IMG/VR virus record: IMGVR_UViG_3300046808_001357
Location: 1-21,704 of that record
Direction: 5' to 3' (one strand)
DNA length: 21,704 nt
Source: a virus
The notes under the pieces were generated by a model, which was given only the letters and a program-made list of their open reading frames with translations, ran no database searches and had not been told where the DNA came from. Positions 11,093-19,734 of this stretch are shown here, piece by piece; the stretch's first letter is position 1; every line of letters begins with the position of its first letter. A program made the position numbers and the translations under genes.

Positions 11093-13584
11093 TGAATCAA
11101 CGTTCATATAATAAACTATACGTTAATAAGAACAGAGAAGATGGATCAGAGGGAATTTTTCTGGGATACAAAGGAGATGAAAATGAAATCATTTTGTACA
11201 AAGACAAAGAAACATATTTTCATATACCAGCATATACTGAGCATTTAAGATTAATCGACACCGATTTAATTTCAAATGGAGCAGTTGGAGGAGGATTTCC
11301 TGCAGCTTCTGATAGAATTTTTAAAAGCCAAAAGGGATACGGAGACGTAACACCTCATGGAAACCCTTCTGTGGCTGATGGCATGTGGTTTTGTAGTTGG
11401 TTGTATGGAAACATAGAAACTGGCGAAATGCAATGGATGGATCGCTATTATCAACCAGGCAAATTTGACTATAATACAGCTATAAATCAACTATTTGATA
11501 GACCAGATTATGTAAAAAAGAATCCTGTGTTTAAGGATGTTGTTTCAACCATGGTTTTCGAACCAGGCGTGTTGTACAAATATTTTCATCAAGGAGAAAG
11601 GACGGCAGCTGAACTTCTGAAAACATTTGAAGGAACGAACAGCAAACGATTAAAGATGCATTTGTTAAATTGGGGCAGCGAATCAATAGATCGGTCACCT
11701 AACAATTTAACAGTGAACGTGCAAACCGATACTTCAAATTTGTCTGCTGTATATGGAACAAAGATTGAAGACGGCATTAGAATTTTCAATCCTACGTTGA
11801 GATTTGATAACGACCTTAACATAAACGCTAAAGTTGAATACAATTCCAACTATTTGTTTGAAAACGAATTTACTTGGTCGTTTTGGGCATACTCTAAAAA
11901 TTGGCAATCTTCTCCATCTACACAGTTGATTGGAAACTTATCTACGAGAGGTGGAGGAGTCGGTCTTTTTATTGATACTCTTGAAACGTTTCCATTTATT
12001 GCTATTCCTGAAACAAACTACGGCCATGTGATATTCATTAACGAAAAAGGATCATCCTATTTAGATAAGTCAGTACAAACACAAGCTATGCCTGTTAATC
12101 CAGTTTGTTATGGAATTGACTCAAACAATCACGTTGTTGTATGCAATAAAGACAGTACTGGAGTTATTTACAAATTAGATCACGCAGGTAATGTAATAAA
12201 AACCACAAAGAACGTAGACGATCCAACCACACTGTTTGTGTTTCCGTTAAGTGGAGAGACTCCAAAACAATTGCTTTGTGGCTTTGATGATGATTTTCAC
12301 GTCGTTACAAACGGAGCTATACACACGTTTGATACAAACTTTAATCACAAACGTTCACTTAGCATTTCTGGTGACGATTACACAAAAGTATCTTTTCGGT
12401 ACAGTACGACTTTAGGAACAGCAGTATTAGATGTAGCTGAACAAGTATATGATGTAAAATTCTTAGAACAAGACAAATGGTCCATTTCTTCGAATGACGG
12501 AAATTTGTATTTAAACAATGAATTGTTTTATGCGTTTGACGATATAGCTACTAATTTTTCAATTGGCCCTGATAATAATATTTGGATAACTCACGGATTA
12601 AACAAAATTTCTGTATTAAATCCTTCATTGTCTTCTATAGTAGACAAACTTGACGTTGGAAGTCCTGTCATCCAAGAAGGAACTACAAGAAGAAAAAACA
12701 TTAGTTTTGTTAAACGGTATACCAGAAAAACGAATATTAGTGAATGGAATATGGTTGTATTTTATACAGACGAAAAAGTGCTCTATTATTACAATCTGTC
12801 TGGTAAATTAGTTAAAACATTAGATCTAGCTACAACGTTTGATGCATTTTTGTTGCAAAGGCTTTCTCAATCCCCAGAACAAGTTGAGTTTTTATCTCAA
12901 GGAGATTTTACAGGGTACGAGAGGCAGCGAATTTTTAGTAAGCTACCTCCTTATTCAAATGCTCCTCAACTGTGCTTAAAAATATCTACTCAAGATACAT
13001 CAAAATCAAATTTGATCTTCAATTGTCCAATTAAACAGTTCGCTTCTATGCAAAATTGGGAAAAGGATAGTTGGAAACATTTCGTTCTTACTTTTAACAA
13101 CAAAGTAGCTTCTGTATATTGCAATAGTATTAAATTAATTGAGCTTAAATTAAACGGTCAGGAAAGATTGAACTTTGAAACGCAGCCTTCGTTTTTTATA
13201 GGTTCTCCTACTGGTGGCATTTTTGGACTTAATTCTGAAGTAAAATGTGTGTCCAACATATTCAATGGCAAAATTGGCGACATACGTATTTTTGACTACG
13301 CAATGAATTCGGACCACATTGTTACTTTTGATGAAGCTAGTACAGTATCTCAAGATTTAATCTGGCCGTTGCCTATTCCTTCAACTCAATATGTAGAACA
13401 AATCGAAAGAATATTTAAACACAAGCTTCCTGGATCCAAATCTCAATTTTTTAAATTGAAACTTACAGGAACAGGAATAACTGATCCGACAACTCGCGCC
13501 ATTGTTGAGGAAGAACTGTTGGATTTAATCAAAGATTCTAAGCCCGCTTATACTGATTTAATTAAAATCGAGTGGATTGACTGA
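11092..13584 (+). CDS. Virion structural protein: LamG-like jelly roll interrupted by a beta-propeller
   Basis: This 830-aa protein has an N-terminal region (1-200) with Trp and Tyr-rich loops such as GMWFCSWLYGNIETGEMQWM. From about 225 the sequence reads as the start of a concanavalin-A/LamG-like domain (FENEFTWSFWAYSKNW). This breaks off near 300 and the typical LamG second half (WKHFVLTFNNKVASVYCNS and FNGKIGDIRIFDYAM) appears only at about 655-740. The insert (about 335-580) has repeated strands of beta-propeller type: PVCYGIDSNNHVVVCNKD, GVIYKLDHAGNVIKTTKNV, FSIGPDNNIWITHGLNKISV and YYYNLSGKLVKTLDL. The C-terminal 70 residues (IERIFKHKLPGSKSQFFKLK) form a separate segment. LamG domains bind glycans or proteins, so an exposed tail or baseplate role is inferred. 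The start overlaps the upstream stop. Confidence 0.8.
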   Translation: MNQRSYNKLYVNKNREDGSEGIFLGYKGDENEIILYKDKETYFHIPAYTEHLRLIDTDLISNGAVGGGFPAASDRIFKSQKGYGDVTPHGNPSVADGMWFCSWLYGNIETGEMQWMDRYYQPGKFDYNTAINQLFDRPDYVKKNPVFKDVVSTMVFEPGVLYKYFHQGERTAAELLKTFEGTNSKRLKMHLLNWGSESIDRSPNNLTVNVQTDTSNLSAVYGTKIEDGIRIFNPTLRFDNDLNINAKVEYNSNYLFENEFTWSFWAYSKNWQSSPSTQLIGNLSTRGGGVGLFIDTLETFPFIAIPETNYGHVIFINEKGSSYLDKSVQTQAMPVNPVCYGIDSNNHVVVCNKDSTGVIYKLDHAGNVIKTTKNVDDPTTLFVFPLSGETPKQLLCGFDDDFHVVTNGAIHTFDTNFNHKRSLSISGDDYTKVSFRYSTTLGTAVLDVAEQVYDVKFLEQDKWSISSNDGNLYLNNELFYAFDDIATNFSIGPDNNIWITHGLNKISVLNPSLSSIVDKLDVGSPVIQEGTTRRKNISFVKRYTRKTNISEWNMVVFYTDEKVLYYYNLSGKLVKTLDLATTFDAFLLQRLSQSPEQVEFLSQGDFTGYERQRIFSKLPPYSNAPQLCLKISTQDTSKSNLIFNCPIKQFASMQNWEKDSWKHFVLTFNNKVASVYCNSIKLIELKLNGQERLNFETQPSFFIGSPTGGIFGLNSEVKCVSNIFNGKIGDIRIFDYAMNSDHIVTFDEASTVSQDLIWPLPIPSTQYVEQIERIFKHKLPGSKSQFFKLKLTGTGITDPTTRAIVEEELLDLIKDSKPAYTDLIKIEWID

Positions 13585-13594
13585 GTTTTTTTGC

Positions 13595-13602
13595 CATAAA
13601 TA
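13595..13602 (+). promoter_or_regulatory. T4-like late promoter box (CATAAATA)
   Basis: CATAAATA, 6 nt before the ATG at 13609, in the 24-bp gap after the 830-aa gene. It is one base from the T4 consensus and predicts a leader of about 1 nt. Confidence 0.62.
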
Positions 13603-13608
13603 ATTAAA

Positions 13609-16600
13609 ATGTCACTTGAGCTGTTTGTAAATTTTGAAAGACAAAGTAATAACCAATTATTTTACAGACCAACTTCTATTAACGCTTACGCAGCAGTAGT
13701 CAAGTTGTCCAGCTCAGATCTTGACATTTTTGATCCAAGCCTTTATGTTGCAACATACACAGTAGACAACAGGCCTGAAACGCTTTCTAATTTTGATTTA
13801 TATAACGGAGTGTCTTTATCTTTTGATAGGCGTTGGCCTGTAATCCGAACCGTGCAAGTTTTATTGTCTGCAAAAGAAGGAGCAACTGAAACGGAAACAT
13901 ATACAATGTCTGCGATGTTTCTTGATAAAATTCCCTCAACTACGTTTGTTGCGTATCCTAGTAGTTACTTTGAGGATGAAACTGGAATACAACGTTTTCC
14001 GAATACCAAAAACTTTACTAAGGGACCTGGATTATATTTTTACGGAGAAGGACATACGGAAAGCATTTGTTTGTCAGCAAAAGGGGCTTCTGGGTTTACT
14101 CTTAATTGGTTTATTGGAGATAGTTCAGCCGTGTCCCAATGGCCTATAACAATTACTTCAACAAATACTGCTACTGTTAGAATATCATCAGAGCCTACTC
14201 AGGAGAAAAAAATTCCAATAAACGTAAGGCTTACGAATCAAGATATTAAATTGGACGGGCCCGTATATTATTATGATGACATAACAGGCAAGAAGACTCA
14301 CTATTCTTTTTTCGATTCTTCTGCAACACCGGACGGAACAGAGCGAACAGACAACAAATTTAAATCCCACATACACGTTAGACGTTACCCTCAAGTAGAA
14401 AACTACACTTACGTTCCAGCGTTTAGTGCTGATATAGCGGATCTCCCTTTTGATTACACTACCAAATGGTTCGAGTCTAAATTAGTAGATAAACATAATT
14501 CTCCGTTTCTTTATTACGGACTCAGCTCAACTGCTTGGCAAATTGACACAAACATCGATGGAATGTCTAGAGCAAGTAATTGGTCTTATACAACCAAGCC
14601 TTTGCCAAACATAAATGGATATCGGTTTCCTTTAAGTTATACGCCAGCTACAACGGAAAATATTCCTTACTTAAAAATTTCTTCTATAAACGATACTACC
14701 GTTACTAACACTGTATCAGCTATAAAAAAAGTACAGATTCAGAAGTTCCCATATGATTGGCAGCTAAGCACTCAAATTGAGACTTATAATAGCTCAGCTG
14801 TAATATACTCTCAACCATATATTAAATTACATTCTCCTAATTTTTTTGCTGTAAAAGAAGAAAAGAGTTATTTTGAACGCTTGCAAGTGTATGCAAAAGA
14901 TTTTTTAAAATTAGAAAAGGTCGTAATTGATTGCGACGGAAGCTTAACCACGACTCTAACTGGAGATAATTTGTACAATGAGTTTGATATAGTTTTTAAT
15001 AAATTAGGAAAACAAACGTTGTCCGCTACTTCTTTTTTCTACAATTCTAAAACAAATACCACAGACAAAGTTGTCAATGTATTTGAAAATGCAATTGAAG
15101 TTGTCAGTAGCTATGATGACAAAGCAGTGATTGATTTTTATCATACCACTAATTCAAAATTACAAACAACTCAATTGAGCGCTCCAGCTCTTTCACCAAA
15201 TGAGTGGGTAACAGAAACAAATATAAACAGCATATTTCAAGCGTTTTATGAGACGCTAGATACTATACTTGATCATACAACTTTGTATGTAAACAATAGC
15301 CTTTTCTATGGTTGGTTGGGATCTTCAAATTATAGATGGGTAGACTTAGTGAATGCTGAAAATACCACAGATAAATTGACATGGAATGACCAATTACCAA
15401 GCCAACTTGACACCAACAATAATGGGTTTCCTCTTTATTGGAATCAACAGTCCTGCGATGATGATGTCGAAAGTGATACAGTTTGTCTTCAAAAGTATTG
15501 CTTAGAATGGAAATGGTCTTCTCGTAAAAGATCTAACTCAACTTTAATCACAACATGGAGAGATACTAGAAGTACCTCTTCTTTAGCTAAAAAATGGCAG
15601 TATGAACCATGTAGCATAGATTCAACAGCGTTGATGTGTGATTTGGGGAAATGGCATATTTCCACGATCGATCTTGATTATTTTCCGTTACAGAATTGTG
15701 GATACAATAAAGACTGTTTAAACGTAGCATGCGTAGAAATGGACAATTATTTGATCGTTGCTAAGAAAACCGAATTAAACTTAATTGATAATAAATACGA
15801 TCCCAAAAAGCTTCACAGAGCAGGACTGGCTGACTCGTTGTTTGCTTTTGCTAGTATAGAAGGAATGTGCTCAGAAGGAAATAACCTTTATGTGCTAGAC
15901 TCTTTAATACCAAAAGTAACCGTATATAAAGTTAGCAACAACAAATTTACTTTAGTTAATTCGTGGGGACGTTTTGGTTTAGCTACAAATGGTTACGGAT
16001 TCAATCGACCAAAAGACATTACAATAGATCAAAACAAGTATTTGTATATAACTGATACGGGCAATAAGTGTATCAAAAAGTATACATTAGCAGGTAAACA
16101 CGTATTGACAATTAAACACTCTTCTTTTGATACAGAATCTCCTGTGAGTTGTTGCGTCGATTCTCAAGAACAAATTCATGTTTTGCTATCAACTAAGGTG
16201 GTAGTTTTAGATAAAACCGGAACGTTTGTGTTAGAATACAATCTCTCGTCCAATGTAGTTTCTCCTAAAAAAATTACCTGCAATTACAATAGAGAGCTGG
16301 TATACGTTTCTCATTTTTACGGAATAGACAAATATTTTCGAACCGGCGTGTTTTTCGATGCTTTAATAAACAAGCTCCAATGCTCAAACGGGATAGTGAT
16401 GGAACAATTTGCTGGGGTTTATCATAACCCTCAGCGAACCCTGTATATTTGTGCCAATGATAAAATTTTAAAATACGCTGATAGGATGAGATTGATTACT
16501 AGTAGGTCTCCAATATCGAAAGATCTATATTGGACCATTGATGAAATTAAAATTCATAAAGAAGAGTATATACAAACATGGGTATATCAAAAAGCATTTC

Positions 16601-16809
16601 ATCGGTTATGGGATAATATTGAATTAATTCGCAATTCTTTGCATTACAATTCCGCGTTGCATCCTGAAAGAAAAACATACTATCCGCCTACATACTCTAA
16701 AGAGGAAATAGTAATTGGGCAAAACGAAATTGTTACGAATTCTGTTATAAATAGACTCTCTGAACAGCTCTGGACTAACACCCAAACGCTGTTAAATTAT
16801 TTCAAATAA
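13609..16809 (+). CDS. Large virion structural protein with Cys/Trp-rich region and NHL-type beta-propeller
   Basis: At 1066 aa this is the longest gene in the window. Residues 1-500 are beta-rich with Ig/PKD-like stretches, for example VVIDCDGSLTTTLTGDN...LGKQTLSATSFFY at about 438-478. Residues about 555-665 are Trp-rich (YGWLGSSNYRWVDL, LTWNDQ, EWKWSS, TTWRDTR). Eight cysteines fall between 616 and 708. Residues about 745-955 carry NHL-repeat strands, clearest as NRPKDITIDQNKYLYITDTGNK and CIKKYTLAGKHVLTI, so this part is a beta-propeller. The last 110 residues are helical (EEYIQTWVYQKAFHRLWDNI). There is no signal peptide, so the protein is assembled in the cytoplasm. A tail or baseplate location is inferred from the neighbours. 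The propeller suggests a relationship with the one in the gene just upstream. Confidence 0.8.
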   Translation: MSLELFVNFERQSNNQLFYRPTSINAYAAVVKLSSSDLDIFDPSLYVATYTVDNRPETLSNFDLYNGVSLSFDRRWPVIRTVQVLLSAKEGATETETYTMSAMFLDKIPSTTFVAYPSSYFEDETGIQRFPNTKNFTKGPGLYFYGEGHTESICLSAKGASGFTLNWFIGDSSAVSQWPITITSTNTATVRISSEPTQEKKIPINVRLTNQDIKLDGPVYYYDDITGKKTHYSFFDSSATPDGTERTDNKFKSHIHVRRYPQVENYTYVPAFSADIADLPFDYTTKWFESKLVDKHNSPFLYYGLSSTAWQIDTNIDGMSRASNWSYTTKPLPNINGYRFPLSYTPATTENIPYLKISSINDTTVTNTVSAIKKVQIQKFPYDWQLSTQIETYNSSAVIYSQPYIKLHSPNFFAVKEEKSYFERLQVYAKDFLKLEKVVIDCDGSLTTTLTGDNLYNEFDIVFNKLGKQTLSATSFFYNSKTNTTDKVVNVFENAIEVVSSYDDKAVIDFYHTTNSKLQTTQLSAPALSPNEWVTETNINSIFQAFYETLDTILDHTTLYVNNSLFYGWLGSSNYRWVDLVNAENTTDKLTWNDQLPSQLDTNNNGFPLYWNQQSCDDDVESDTVCLQKYCLEWKWSSRKRSNSTLITTWRDTRSTSSLAKKWQYEPCSIDSTALMCDLGKWHISTIDLDYFPLQNCGYNKDCLNVACVEMDNYLIVAKKTELNLIDNKYDPKKLHRAGLADSLFAFASIEGMCSEGNNLYVLDSLIPKVTVYKVSNNKFTLVNSWGRFGLATNGYGFNRPKDITIDQNKYLYITDTGNKCIKKYTLAGKHVLTIKHSSFDTESPVSCCVDSQEQIHVLLSTKVVVLDKTGTFVLEYNLSSNVVSPKKITCNYNRELVYVSHFYGIDKYFRTGVFFDALINKLQCSNGIVMEQFAGVYHNPQRTLYICANDKILKYADRMRLITSRSPISKDLYWTIDEIKIHKEEYIQTWVYQKAFHRLWDNIELIRNSLHYNSALHPERKTYYPPTYSKEEIVIGQNEIVTNSVINRLSEQLWTNTQTLLNYFK
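16746..16753 (+). promoter_or_regulatory. Possible second late promoter for the tail fibre (exact TATAAATA)
   Basis: An exact TATAAATA lies inside the end of the 1066-aa gene, 84 nt before the tail-fibre ATG. The box nearer that ATG (16821) is degenerate, so this one may drive the gene with a leader of about 79 nt. It also encodes Val-Ile-Asn-Arg in frame, so it may be coincidental. Confidence 0.35.
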
Positions 16810-16820
16810 ACAGAGTAATG

Positions 16821-16828
16821 ATTAAATA
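16821..16828 (+). promoter_or_regulatory. Degenerate late promoter box (ATTAAATA)
   Basis: ATTAAATA ends 9 nt before the ATG at 16838, in the 28-bp gap after the 1066-aa gene. It deviates from TATAAATA in its first three bases. Confidence 0.4.
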
Positions 16829-16837
16829 ATACATATT

Positions 16838-19405
16838 ATGCTTTCAAATAGCCTGACACAAATTAGCCCCAGCGAATGCATAGGAAATTCGCTTTCCGCT
16901 ATTAATAGCAACTTTAGTCAAATTGGAACAAAAGTAGATGCAATTGAAACTACTCTCGGTACCAATGTATCTAAAATAGTTGCAGGCACAAATATAACCG
17001 TCTCTCCATCCAGCGGTACTGGAATTGTTACAATAAACAGCACTATAAACAACAACAGCATTGTCTTAAGCGGAACGAACTTAGGAACAGTTGGAGCTAG
17101 TGTATTTAAAGAAAAATCCGGCCAAAATTTAGCATTCAAAAGAATTATTGGCACTGGAACTAACATTATAGTTACAGAAGATAGCAATACAATTAAAATT
17201 GCAGCTTTAGGGGTTAATGGTACAATCGGAGTTGTGCCTCAAAACATTGGGGATGGTTTAGGTATTGCGGGCATAGGAACAGGACAAGTGTTGCCGTTTA
17301 AGTCTCTAAAGGGAGGAACAGGCATACGGCTAGCTGACGGATCTTCTGCTATAACTATTTTAGCGGACCTCTCTGGAAAAAACGTAGGAACAGGAGCCAC
17401 TTTATATAAAACAGTAACAGGAAACAGCCTTTTATTTAAATCGTTAGTTAACGGAACTCCAAACGTCTCCATCCAAAACAGAACAGATGATGTTGTCATT
17501 AGTGTTAATGAAACGACAACAGGACTTGCTATAGGACAAGGAGCAAGCGTCTTCAAAGACAAGCAGGCAAATGGATTATTATTTAGGTCATTGCTTAGTT
17601 CGACTCCCAACGTTGTTATTACAGAAAGAGCGCAAGACATTACTATTGGCGTTAATGAGGCAACAACTGGAAAAAATATTGGAGAAGGAGAAGGATTAAT
17701 ATTTGCTCAAAAGAGTGGAAATTCCATTCAGTTTAAAACTCTTAAAAAAGGCAACAATATTCAAATCACAGACAACGGACAAGAAATCCGATTGGATGCA
17801 ACACTTCAAGGATCTGGTGGAGGAGAAGTTAATGAAGGCAGAAACGTCGGCACAGGAGCTCCTGTATATAAGGCAAAAGACGGAATTGATCTCGTGTTTC
17901 GCACTCTTAGTGCTGGTCCTGGAATTACAATTAACGAAAGTTCAAATGTTTTAACGATAAGTGCCATTCCGCCTATTATGGGAAGAGGAGATGTACTTGG
18001 AGCAGATAATTTAGGTCAAACTACTAACTCCGTAGGATTTTATACAGGAGTAAAAACGTCAAATGGAATTTTAAATTTTAAGAGTCTTAGCGGAGGACCC
18101 GGAATTGCAATCAAAAATTCCTCAACAAACGTTTCCGTCCAACTTTCCGGAGTGGTTGTGGACGGAATAAACAGCATATTTGGCATAGGAGAAGGAGAAC
18201 TATACAAAGGAAAGTCAGACAGTGACACTTTAGAATACAGAAAGCTTAAAGCAGGAGCTGGAATGCAAATAGTTACTGGTACACATGATGTAATTATTTC
18301 TTCTACTGTTCAAGCGAGTTTAGATGCATTGGCTACGTCGTTTAAAAACAAAGTTATTAATGGTAATTTTGACGTTTGGCAATGGGCTAATAGATCAACA
18401 ATCAATCCGACGACTGGAATAGTCTCTCATTTTGCTGACTTAAGCGCAACCGATAGAAGCAGTATTAAATCAAATTATTTAGCTGATAGATGGGCATTTT
18501 ATGCAGGCAAGCCAACAACTGGTGGATCCGGAGATCAATATGCCACATTTGTAAAACAAATTGCTTCTACAAATGAGACATTAGCTATACCGTCAAGGCC
18601 TGCTTTTTACGGCAGAATTGCGTTGAATCAGAGAGCAAATGGAATTCCAGGTGTTCAGGTTGTGCCTACAGCTCTCATGCATCGTATTGAGAATGTTTTG
18701 ATGCTTGGAGGCAAAACGGTAACTTTATCTTTTTATGCTAAATCTAATAATACTGGATCGAGTAAACTTCCATTGTATTTAAATCAATATTACAAAGCTT
18801 CATTTCCTCAGTACAACACGTATTATAAAGACACTCCAATAGCTGAGTTTGAAATTAATGAAGCGTGGCAGCGATACAATGTTACATTTACTGTACCTCC
18901 TATTAGAAGATCAATTATGTCCGCAGCGTGGGGCACATTTATTCAAAATTTAGAACAAGTAGCGAGAGAGTCGTTTACACAGCTTGTCTTCGAAATTCCT
19001 GGCACCGAAGGCAGATATTTGGATATAACTGCTGTGCAACTTGAGGAAGGAACAATTCCAACTACATTTGAACCGAGACCATACACGGTTGAACTACAGC
19101 TGTGTCAGCGTTACTTTGAAAACGGAACAAGTTTAATCTCTCAAGTAGGAATTGCTGAACCTAGCAACAAAACTGAAATTCCATTTAAAGTTACTAAGCG
19201 CATTGCTCCTTTAATGAGAACCGATAACCGTACAGTAATACTGAAAAACACAGGAACAAACGGAGAGCCAAACATTTCTAATCACGTTGTGTCCGAAGAC
19301 ACTTCAATCACGCATTTGAGAACAATTTACACAGCAACAGGAAACGGTATTATTACTCGACCTTATGTGTACAATTGGGCAGCTGATGCAGAATTTTTCA
19401 TATGA
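16838..19405 (+). CDS. Tail fibre / receptor-binding protein with eight tandem shaft repeats
   Basis: 855 aa. Residues 1-45 contain SAINSNFSQIGTKVDAIETT, an NF-type N-terminal module with a helix that could trimerise. Residues about 80-490 hold eight repeats of 43-57 aa with the pattern NVGTG..VYK...G..L.FKSL..G..I.I......I.I, starting near 81, 138, 181, 230, 279, 334, 390 and 445. Such repeats form fibre shafts. From about 504 (NKVINGNFDVWQW...DRWAFY) to about 750 (ITAVQLEEGTIPTTFEPRP) is a carbohydrate-binding-like jelly roll often found in phage tail fibres. LQLCQRYFENG marks the junction to a last domain of about 100 aa, the likely receptor-contacting tip. Its TGA overlaps the next ATG (ATGA). 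The call as a tail fibre is strong; host specificity cannot be read. Confidence 0.9.
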   Translation: MLSNSLTQISPSECIGNSLSAINSNFSQIGTKVDAIETTLGTNVSKIVAGTNITVSPSSGTGIVTINSTINNNSIVLSGTNLGTVGASVFKEKSGQNLAFKRIIGTGTNIIVTEDSNTIKIAALGVNGTIGVVPQNIGDGLGIAGIGTGQVLPFKSLKGGTGIRLADGSSAITILADLSGKNVGTGATLYKTVTGNSLLFKSLVNGTPNVSIQNRTDDVVISVNETTTGLAIGQGASVFKDKQANGLLFRSLLSSTPNVVITERAQDITIGVNEATTGKNIGEGEGLIFAQKSGNSIQFKTLKKGNNIQITDNGQEIRLDATLQGSGGGEVNEGRNVGTGAPVYKAKDGIDLVFRTLSAGPGITINESSNVLTISAIPPIMGRGDVLGADNLGQTTNSVGFYTGVKTSNGILNFKSLSGGPGIAIKNSSTNVSVQLSGVVVDGINSIFGIGEGELYKGKSDSDTLEYRKLKAGAGMQIVTGTHDVIISSTVQASLDALATSFKNKVINGNFDVWQWANRSTINPTTGIVSHFADLSATDRSSIKSNYLADRWAFYAGKPTTGGSGDQYATFVKQIASTNETLAIPSRPAFYGRIALNQRANGIPGVQVVPTALMHRIENVLMLGGKTVTLSFYAKSNNTGSSKLPLYLNQYYKASFPQYNTYYKDTPIAEFEINEAWQRYNVTFTVPPIRRSIMSAAWGTFIQNLEQVARESFTQLVFEIPGTEGRYLDITAVQLEEGTIPTTFEPRPYTVELQLCQRYFENGTSLISQVGIAEPSNKTEIPFKVTKRIAPLMRTDNRTVILKNTGTNGEPNISNHVVSEDTSITHLRTIYTATGNGIITRPYVYNWAADAEFFI

Positions 19406-19734
19406 AAACTTACTACGAACTTGAAAACGGCATTGATACAGGGGAGCACTTTGTACATAAAACGCATCCTTACTATGAGTTTTTGCTCGAAGAAATTAGA
19501 AATAATACAGCTCAACTTTTACAAAAAGAACCGGAACCAGTTGCTCCGCAAACGTGGGAATCAGTAAGGAGCAAGAGAGATCAGTTGTTGAAGGATTCTG
19601 ACTGGGCTGCGTTGCCTGATGCTGCTCTTGCAAATAAAAACGCTTGGCTGACATACAGGTCTGTACTAAGACAAATACCTCAAGTATATACTAATCCTAA
19701 CAAGATTCTTTGGCCTATTAAGCCTTCAAGTTAA
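19402..19734 (+). CDS. Tail-fibre assembly chaperone-like protein
   Basis: 110 aa. The C-terminal half (about 51-107) has the pattern TWESVRSKRDQLLKDSDWAALPDA...WLTYRSVLRQIPQVYTNP...WP, which I recognise as the phage tail assembly chaperone / tail-fibre-adjacent family (Pfam Phage_tail_APC-like): R..LL..SDW, then W..YR..LR.I. The N-terminal half (KTYYELENGIDTGEHFVHKT) is unassigned. It overlaps the tail fibre by ATGA, so its synthesis is coupled to the fibre, fitting a role in folding or attaching that fibre. Its TAA abuts the stop of the convergent minus-strand gene with no terminator visible. Confidence 0.82.
   Translation: MKTYYELENGIDTGEHFVHKTHPYYEFLLEEIRNNTAQLLQKEPEPVAPQTWESVRSKRDQLLKDSDWAALPDAALANKNAWLTYRSVLRQIPQVYTNPNKILWPIKPSS

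Noticed and set aside
17239-17640. A 133-codon minus-strand frame opposite the tail fibre
   Set aside because: It is a reverse-strand shadow of the fibre's repetitive shaft, with no promoter box or plausible start context.
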